NCBI RefSeq assembly: GCF_027257975.1
Contig: NZ_JANZKX010000003.1
Location: 248,001-312,000 of the forward strand
Direction: 5' to 3'
DNA: 64,000 nucleotides
DNA from: Pelomonas sp. BJYL3
GTDB lineage: Bacteria; Pseudomonadota; Gammaproteobacteria; Burkholderiales; Burkholderiaceae_C
Position numbers and translations under genes: made by a program. The notes beneath the pieces were generated by a model, which saw only the letters and a list, made by a program, of their open reading frames with translations, did no database searches and was not told the origin of the DNA. This document shows positions 59,271 through 64,000 of this stretch, piece by piece (the stretch's first letter is position 1; the number at the start of each line of letters is the position of its first letter).

Positions 59271-60464
59271 TCACTTGCGAGCGGCCACGATCTCGGCCGG
59301 CTGCACGATCTGGCCGGTCTTGTTGGACCAGCTGTTCTTGGTGTAGGTGATGACGGCGGCGATTTCGGTGTCGCTCAGCTGCTTCCAGGCGGGCATGCCC
59401 TTGTCCAGGCGGCCGTTGAGCAGCACCTGCACCTGGTCCTCATGCTTGTCGGAGAGCACCACGGGCGAGCCGTCCAGGGCCTTGATGGGGCCGGCGCCCT
59501 TGCCGTCAGGCTTGTGGCAGGCGGCGCAGTTGGCGTTGTAGACCTTTTCGCCGCGGGCGACCAGCTCTTCCTGCTTCCAGACCTTGGAAGGATCATCAGC
59601 CTTGGCGGCGAGTTCCTTCTTCTTGCCGTCGACCCACTTGCTGTAGTCCTCGGCGGACAGCACCTTCACGTGGATGGGCATGTAAGCGTGTTCCTTGCCG
59701 CACAGCTCGGCGCACTGGCCATAGAAGTCGCCGGTCTTCTCGGCCTTGAACCAGGTGTCGCGCACGAAGCCGGGGATGGCATCCTGCTTGACGCCGAAGG
59801 CCGGCACCATCCAGGCGTGGATCACGTCATTGGCCGTGGTGATGATGCGCACCTTCTTGCCGACGGGCACCACCAGCGGGTTGTCCACGCGCAGCAGGTA
59901 GTCGTCGACGGCTTCGGGCTTGCCGGAGTCGGAGGCATTGCGCTGGTTCACGTCAAGCGTGGACAGGAAACCGATGCCCTCGCCCTCGCCCTTCAGGTAG
60001 TCATAGCCCCACTTCCACTGGTAGCCGGTGGCCTTGATGGTGAGGTCAGCATTGGTGGTGTCCTTCATGGCGACCACGACCTTGGTCGCCGGCAGGGCCA
60101 TCAGGATCACGATGATGAAGGGGACGACGGTCCAGGCGATCTCGACCTTGACGCTCTCGTGGAAGTTCGCGGGCACGGCGCCCTTGGACTTGCGGTGCTT
60201 GATGATGGAATAGAACATCACCCCGAACACCGCCACGAAGATGGCCAGGCACAGCACCAGCATCATGTTGTGCAGCCACATCTGCTCGCTGGCGATCTTG
60301 GTGACCGGCGGGTGCAGGTTCAGCTGGTTGACGGCAGGGCCGCCCGGCAGGTCCTTGACGGGGTTGGCCAAGGCGGCATGGGTGGCCAGCGTCGCGCCCA
60401 GTACCAGGCTGAAGCGGCTGCAGGCCCGCCCCATCTGGCGCACCGCTGCGTTCATCATCTTCAT
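59271..60464 (-). CDS. coxB: Cytochrome c oxidase subunit II with fused cytochrome c domain
   Basis: 397 residues. A signal peptide (FSLVLGATLATHAALA) and two helices (MMLVLCLAIFVAVFGVMFYSIIKHR, EIAWTVVPFIIVILMALPATKVVVAM) lead to the periplasmic cupredoxin domain. The CuA site is seen in IHAWMVPAFGVKQDAIPGFVRDTWF and DFYGQCAELCGKEHAYMPIHVKVL. A C-terminal class I cytochrome c domain follows, with the heme motif CAACH in VYNANCAACHKPDGKG and Met ligand in GMPAWKQLSDTEIAAVITYTKNSW. This fused form accepts electrons through its own heme. ATG 60464 is chosen. It is the first gene of the oxidase cluster. Confidence 0.97.
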   Translation of the reverse strand: MKMMNAAVRQMGRACSRFSLVLGATLATHAALANPVKDLPGGPAVNQLNLHPPVTKIASEQMWLHNMMLVLCLAIFVAVFGVMFYSIIKHRKSKGAVPANFHESVKVEIAWTVVPFIIVILMALPATKVVVAMKDTTNADLTIKATGYQWKWGYDYLKGEGEGIGFLSTLDVNQRNASDSGKPEAVDDYLLRVDNPLVVPVGKKVRIITTANDVIHAWMVPAFGVKQDAIPGFVRDTWFKAEKTGDFYGQCAELCGKEHAYMPIHVKVLSAEDYSKWVDGKKKELAAKADDPSKVWKQEELVARGEKVYNANCAACHKPDGKGAGPIKALDGSPVVLSDKHEDQVQVLLNGRLDKGMPAWKQLSDTEIAAVITYTKNSWSNKTGQIVQPAEIVAARK

Positions 60465-60930
60465 GGTCGTCACTTCTGTCTCCAATCGATCCGACAAGCC
60501 GGCATGCGCCCCTGTGGCACGCACACCCGCCCTTGCGTCCTTCCCGCCAGCCCCCATGTACTGCAGCGATGCAGTCACGGCCGGACCGGCTCGACAAACC
60601 TACAGCCTCTGAAGCCGGCTTCACCGCCGTGGCAAGTCCTGACCCCGCATGGCCTCAGCTCATCAGGAAAGTACCGGTGCCGCAGACCCCTGCTGCACCG
60701 GCCTGGCGCATGGGTGACCGCCGGGGCTGTCACGAATTGCCTCACCTGTTGACCTGACGCAAAGCGAAGCCCCAGTAAATACCCTAGGATGAAAGGGATT
60801 TGGCCTCAGAAAACCGCGGGATTTTAGCCCAGGCATCCTGAGGCCATGTGGCCTTTGTACGTCGCATTCGTGTGCCTGTTTACCCTGTAGGCAGGCAGGC
60901 CCCGCGAGCAGTGCAGGCCGGACGGGAGGG
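60465..60930. other. Intergenic region between coxB and the BioC-like gene
   Basis: 466 nt without a convincing gene; both flanking genes point left, so it must hold the oxidase promoter. No box pair convincing enough to name was found. It contains one copy of the dispersed 15-mer (60632-60646), and a less GC-rich stretch at about 60760-60860 with the palindrome CCTAGG near 60783. Confidence 0.5.
60632..60646. repeat. Copy of the dispersed 15-mer upstream of coxB
   Basis: GCAAGTCCTGACCCC on the + strand, the reverse complement of GGGGTCAGGACTTGC at 39876. The only copy in a fully non-coding position. Confidence 0.65.
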
Positions 60931-61824
60931 TCAGTCCTTGCCTGGGCGCCGCACCATGCTGCGCATGTCATCCAGGCTGACGTGGGTCTCGCCGCTCATG
61001 CGCGGGCGCGGCACCGGCTTGAAGGCATGGCCGTAGACCAGCTCCAGGCTCAGCGCGATCAGGCCGTCCGGGCCGCGCAGACCCTCCAGCGCCCCCAGCA
61101 GCTTCCGGCGCCAGCGCGGCGTGCGCAGGCCGGCGAAGCGCGCGGCCGCCACGTTCCCGCCCAGCGAGCGCAGGTCCGCCAGCAGCTTCTCGGGTTCAGA
61201 CCAGGTCAGGCGCAGGCGCTCCTGGTCCATCACCGGGTCGGCGAAGCCCGCCTCGACCATCATGTCGCCCAGGTCGTGCATGTCGACCCAGGCCGGCAGG
61301 GGGCGTCCCCAGCCCAGCGATTCATACAGGCGCACCAGCTCCACCAGGCTGTCCGGCCCCAGGCAGGAGAACATCAGGAAGCCATCGACCGCCAGCAGCT
61401 GGTGCCAGGTCTTGAGCAGGGCCGGTTTGTCGGGGGCGGCATGCAGGGCCATATTGGCCCACAGCATCTGCACCGGCTCACCGCCCTGGGCCAGCTGGGG
61501 CCCGGCGGACGCCAGCAGCTTGCGCCACCAGGGCTTCTGCAGCCGCTGCTCGGCGCGCTGGCGCAGGGTGGGCGTGGGCTCCACCCACCAGGCGCGGGCG
61601 TCGGGATAGGCCGCCTGCAGCGCGGCGAGGCTGTCGCCCAGGCCGGGGCCCCATTCGAGGTAGTCCGCAGGCTTGAGCTTAATGAAGTCCAGGCGCTCGG
61701 CCATGCGGCGGGCGACCTCGGCATGCAGCCAGGGCGCCTCCTCCCGGCGGGCCAGGCGGCGCAGCTGCTGCTGCAGGGCCTGGGCATCGATCTGATGGGG
61801 GACGGGACGCGCGGACTCATTCAT
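60931..61824 (-). CDS. SAM-dependent methyltransferase, BioC-like
   Basis: 297 residues. A divergent SAM-binding region begins YLEWGPGLGDSLAALQAAYPDARAWWVEPTP (about residues 55-85), followed by LWANMALHAAPDKPALLKTWHQLLAVDGFLMFSCLGPDSLVELVRLYESLGWG, which matches the malonyl-ACP O-methyltransferase (BioC) pattern, and WVDMHDLGDMMVEAGFADPVMDQERLRLTW. BioC methylates malonyl-ACP to prime biotin synthesis. No other bio gene is nearby, so the specific role is inferred. The start is ATG 61824, divergent from comF with 20 nt between starts. Confidence 0.82.
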   Translation of the reverse strand: MNESARPVPHQIDAQALQQQLRRLARREEAPWLHAEVARRMAERLDFIKLKPADYLEWGPGLGDSLAALQAAYPDARAWWVEPTPTLRQRAEQRLQKPWWRKLLASAGPQLAQGGEPVQMLWANMALHAAPDKPALLKTWHQLLAVDGFLMFSCLGPDSLVELVRLYESLGWGRPLPAWVDMHDLGDMMVEAGFADPVMDQERLRLTWSEPEKLLADLRSLGGNVAAARFAGLRTPRWRRKLLGALEGLRGPDGLIALSLELVYGHAFKPVPRPRMSGETHVSLDDMRSMVRRPGKD

Positions 61825-61844
61825 CAGCGTCAGTATATTGAGCC

Positions 61845-62582
61845 ATGCCCGCTGCCGCCTGGATCCGCGCCAAAGCCCTGCTGCCGCCCGCCGGCCTGGG
61901 TTTCGGCGGCCTGTGCCTGCTGTGCCGGCAATGGAGCCGGGGCCAGCTGTGCCCGGACTGCCTGCTGCATGCCGCCTGGCGTGACCCGGAACGGCGGGCC
62001 TGCGGGCGCTGCGCCCTTCCCCTGCCCAGGTTCGACAGCCCCCTCTGCGCGGCCTGCCAGCGCCGTCCACCGCCCCTGGACCACTGCCATGCCGCCCTCG
62101 ACTACCACCACCCCTGGGACCGGCTGCTGCTGGACTTCAAGTTCAATGCCCAGCCCCAGCTGGCCCGTCCGCTGGCGGCCCTGCTGCTCGAAAGCCTGCA
62201 GGGTCAGGTCTCGACCCTGGGCCGGCCGGACCTGCTGTGCTGCGTCCCCCTGTCGGCCCAGCGCCTGTGCGATCGCGGCTACAACCAGAGCCATGAGCTG
62301 GCCCGCCGCCTGGCCCGGCCGCTGCGGCTGGCCTACGAGCCCCGCCTGGTGGCCCGCCTGCCGGGCACGGCGCAGTCGCGCCTGGATGCCGAGTCGCGGC
62401 GCCGCCATGTGCGCGGGGCCTTCGTGCTCGGCCCCGGCATGGCGGCGCGGGTGCGGGGCGCCCGCGTGGCCATCGTCGATGACGTGATGACCACCGGCGC
62501 CACCCTCGATGAAATCGCCTCGACGCTCAAGCGCGCCGGCGCCACCGAAGCCTGGGGCTGGGCCCTGATGCGGGCCCTCTGA
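61845..62582 (+). CDS. comF: ComF family protein (phosphoribosyltransferase-like)
   Basis: 245 residues. The N-terminal double zinc ribbon carries CLLC, CPDC, CGRC and CAAC pairs (about residues 24-70). The second half is a phosphoribosyltransferase fold, with VPLSAQRLCDRGYNQSHELARRLA and the PRPP loop VAIVDDVMTTGATLDEIASTLKRAGA. ComF is needed for DNA uptake in competent bacteria, probably helping single-stranded DNA entry; GntX-type members act elsewhere. No other competence gene is in the window. It precedes trmL by 32 nt on the same strand. Confidence 0.92.
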   Translation: MPAAAWIRAKALLPPAGLGFGGLCLLCRQWSRGQLCPDCLLHAAWRDPERRACGRCALPLPRFDSPLCAACQRRPPPLDHCHAALDYHHPWDRLLLDFKFNAQPQLARPLAALLLESLQGQVSTLGRPDLLCCVPLSAQRLCDRGYNQSHELARRLARPLRLAYEPRLVARLPGTAQSRLDAESRRRHVRGAFVLGPGMAARVRGARVAIVDDVMTTGATLDEIASTLKRAGATEAWGWALMRAL

Positions 62583-62614
62583 TGACCGCCCGCCGGAGGC
62601 CCTAGACTGCGGCC

Positions 62615-63085
62615 ATGTTCCGCATCGTCCTGGTCCACCCCGAAATCCCGCCCAACACGGGCAATGTGATCCGCCTGGCCGCCAACACCGGCTGCGAGCT
62701 GCACCTGATCGAACCCCTGGGCTTCTCCATGGAGGATCGGCTGCTGCAGCGCGCCGGGCTGGACTACCACGAGTACACCCGGCTCAAGCGCCATGCCGAC
62801 TGGCCCAGCTTCCTGGCCGCCGAGCAGCCGGCCCCGGACCGCCTGTTCGCCTTCACCACACGCGGCAGCCATCCGCTGGCCGAGCAGGCCTGGCTGCCAG
62901 GAGACTGGCTGGTCTTCGGCTCCGAGACCGCCGGCCTGCCGCCGGCCCTGCGCGACAGCTTCCCGCCCGCGCAGCGCGTGCGCCTGCCGATGCGGCCGGA
63001 GCAGCGCAGCCTCAATCTCAGCAATGCGGTGGCCGTGGCCGTCTTCGACGCCTGGCGCCAGCACGGCTACGCCGGCGGAGCCTGA
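62615..63085 (+). CDS. trmL: tRNA (cytidine(34)-2'-O)-methyltransferase TrmL
   Basis: 156 residues, exact TrmL length. All SPOUT knot motifs are present: VLVHPEIPPNTGNVIRLAANTGCELHLIEPLGF at the N-terminus, DWLVFGSETAGLPP in the middle and LPMRPEQRSLNLSNAVAVAVFDAWRQ at the end. It methylates the ribose of nucleotide 34 in tRNA-Leu isoacceptors. It forms a probable two-gene unit with comF and is convergent with the receptor gene, with 15 nt between stops. Confidence 0.97.
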   Translation: MFRIVLVHPEIPPNTGNVIRLAANTGCELHLIEPLGFSMEDRLLQRAGLDYHEYTRLKRHADWPSFLAAEQPAPDRLFAFTTRGSHPLAEQAWLPGDWLVFGSETAGLPPALRDSFPPAQRVRLPMRPEQRSLNLSNAVAVAVFDAWRQHGYAGGA

Positions 63086-63100
63086 GCCCCGGGCAGCGCC

Positions 63101-64000
63101 CTACTCCGGCTTGAGCTTCAGCCGCCGGATCACCTGGCCCCAGCGCTCGCGGTCCTCGCGCATCTGCAGGCGCAGGCCCTCGGGCGCGGAGCCGATGGCA
63201 TTGAAGTGCTGGGCCAGCAGGCGCTCGCGGAAGGCCGGGCTGCGCACCAGGGCGCTGACCAGGCCCGCCATGCGGTCGACCAGCGCCTGCGGCGTGCCCG
63301 CCGGTGCCAGCAGCCCCTGCCATGACAGGGCCGAGAAGTCCTTCAAGCCCTGTTCGGCCAGCGTGGGCAGCTCCGGCCAGCTGGTGCTGCGCACGCTGCT
63401 GCTGAGGCCCAGGGCCCTGACCTTGCCGGCCTTCCAGGCGCCCAGGGCCATGCCCGGCACCATGAAGGCTGCCTGGATCTCGCCGCCCAGCAGGGCCTGC
63501 AGCACCTGGGGAAAGCCGCCGTAGGGCACGTGGTTGAGGGCGACGCCCGCCCGCGCGGCCAGGTCCTCCATGGCCAGGTGCGAGGCGCTGCCCAGGCCCA
63601 CCGAGCCGTAGTTGATGCCCTCGCGGCGCGTGCGCAGCAGCTGCAGGAACTCGGGGAGCGTGGCCACCCCCAGCGCCGGGGATACCAGCAGCACATTGGG
63701 CGAGGAGGCAATCAGGCTGACGGGGGTCAGGTCTTGCCTCGGGTCGTAGCCGGGCTTGCGGCTCAGCAGGTCCGCGGTGGTCAGCGGCCCCTGGATGGTC
63801 AGCAGCCAGGTATAGCCGTCCGGCGCGGCATGGGCCGCAAGGCCGGTGCCGATCAGGCCGCCCGCGCCGGGTTTGTTCTCCACCAGCACGGTCTGGCCCA
63901 GCGAGGGCCGCAGCCCGTCGGCCAGGGCTCGGGCGATGAGGTCCGGCGAGCTGCCCGGCGGAAAGGGCACGACGAGCCTGAGCGGCCGCACCGGCCAGCC
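63101..64000 (-). CDS. Bug/TctC-family periplasmic solute-binding protein, 5' end outside window
   Basis: The visible ~300 residues run from the mature N-terminus (WPVRPLRLVVPFPPGSSPDLIARALADGLRPSLGQ) to the stop; the signal peptide lies beyond the window edge. Family motifs: VVENKPGAGG-like VLVENKPGAGGLIGT, YTWLLTIQGPLTT, LTPVSLIASSPNVLLV, YGSVGLGSASHLAMEDL and VPYGGFPQVLQALLGGEIQAAF. Bug proteins bind small organic acids or amides for tripartite tricarboxylate transporters; Burkholderiales have many orphan copies. No transporter membrane genes are visible. A copy of the 15-mer lies within it at 63723-63737. Confidence 0.94.
   Translation of the reverse strand, partial: GWPVRPLRLVVPFPPGSSPDLIARALADGLRPSLGQTVLVENKPGAGGLIGTGLAAHAAPDGYTWLLTIQGPLTTADLLSRKPGYDPRQDLTPVSLIASSPNVLLVSPALGVATLPEFLQLLRTRREGINYGSVGLGSASHLAMEDLAARAGVALNHVPYGGFPQVLQALLGGEIQAAFMVPGMALGAWKAGKVRALGLSSSVRSTSWPELPTLAEQGLKDFSALSWQGLLAPAGTPQALVDRMAGLVSALVRSPAFRERLLAQHFNAIGSAPEGLRLQMREDRERWGQVIRRLKLKPE
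63723..63737. repeat. Copy of the dispersed 15-mer inside the Bug receptor gene
   Basis: GGGGTCAGGTCTTGC on the + strand. On the coding strand it specifies the family-conserved QDLTP segment, so this copy might be partly explained by protein constraint. Confidence 0.5.

Noticed and set aside
60846-60890. A 14-codon open frame (ATGTGGCCTTTG...) upstream of the BioC-like gene, as a leader peptide
   Set aside because: It is on the + strand, has no downstream gene to control in that direction, and lacks a ribosome site.
1-64000. tRNA or rRNA genes, CRISPR arrays, complete insertion sequences, prophage
   Set aside because: No cloverleaf-like or rRNA-like sequence, no regularly spaced repeats and no transposase or integrase genes were found by reading. 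A covariance-model scan would be needed to exclude small RNAs.

Overview
The window is a high-GC (GCC/CTG/GGC-rich), gene-dense chromosomal segment of a Betaproteobacterium. Gene content points to order Burkholderiales, probably the Sphaerotilaceae/Comamonadaceae side (Roseateles-, Rubrivivax- or Leptothrix-like). Markers are the DUF4148, DUF3108, DUF2970 and DUF2909 small proteins, a Bug/TctC-type solute receptor, a Bordetella-like WlbA, and a cox cluster carrying the 38-residue small assembly protein. The genus is an inference. No rRNA, tRNA, CRISPR array, phage or complete insertion sequence was seen.

Region 1 (1-18512, + strand) reads as one unbroken operon. It starts inside a Wzz-type chain-length gene and continues with wecB, a Wzx flippase, a glycosyltransferase, a Wzy-like polymerase, three more glycosyltransferases and an FkbM methyltransferase. 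Three bases later it enters a type II secretion system, gspF-G-H-I-J-K-L-M-C-D, most genes overlapping by 4 nt. Region 2 (18513-23230) holds a 572-residue secreted protein with its own promoter, highly-expressed-type codon use and a double UUCG-capped hairpin at its end. The T2SS ATPase gspE and a secreted protein of unknown function follow. Region 3 (23233-33282, - strand) is a second glycan operon: phosphoglycosyl transferase, three aminotransferases, two glycosyltransferases, a second flippase, two left-handed beta-helix acyltransferases and a WlbA-type dehydrogenase. WlbA-WbpE-WbpD make a 2,3-diacetamido-uronic acid donor. Glycan genes therefore flank, and partly share an operon with, a secretion system and its most likely major substrate. 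A secreted surface layer held by surface polysaccharide is the leading hypothesis.

Region 4 (33371-44104) is mostly housekeeping: lysS, a DUF4148 protein, an enoyl-CoA hydratase, a DUF3108 protein, an M61 peptidase, a DUF3429 membrane protein, dsbC, a UbiH-family hydroxylase, ychF and a lipoprotein-like alpha/beta hydrolase. Region 5 (44373-50220) is regulatory: a LysR regulator, a MASE1-CHASE-PAS hybrid histidine kinase, a solitary cheW, and rpoH preceded by a perfect CIRCE operator. A lower-GC patch (50221-51202) with two orphan small membrane proteins follows. Region 6 (51203-60464) is a complete aa3-type cytochrome c oxidase locus (coxB, ctaD, small assembly protein, ctaG, DUF2970, coxC, surf1, a Sco-like protein, ctaA, ctaB, sco), all on the - strand except one DUF2909 gene. 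Region 7 (60931-64000) carries a BioC-like methyltransferase, comF, trmL and a truncated Bug-type receptor.

A 15-mer, GGGGTCAGGWCTTGC, occurs at five places, once as a near-perfect palindrome inside a coding gene; it resembles a REP-type dispersed repeat.
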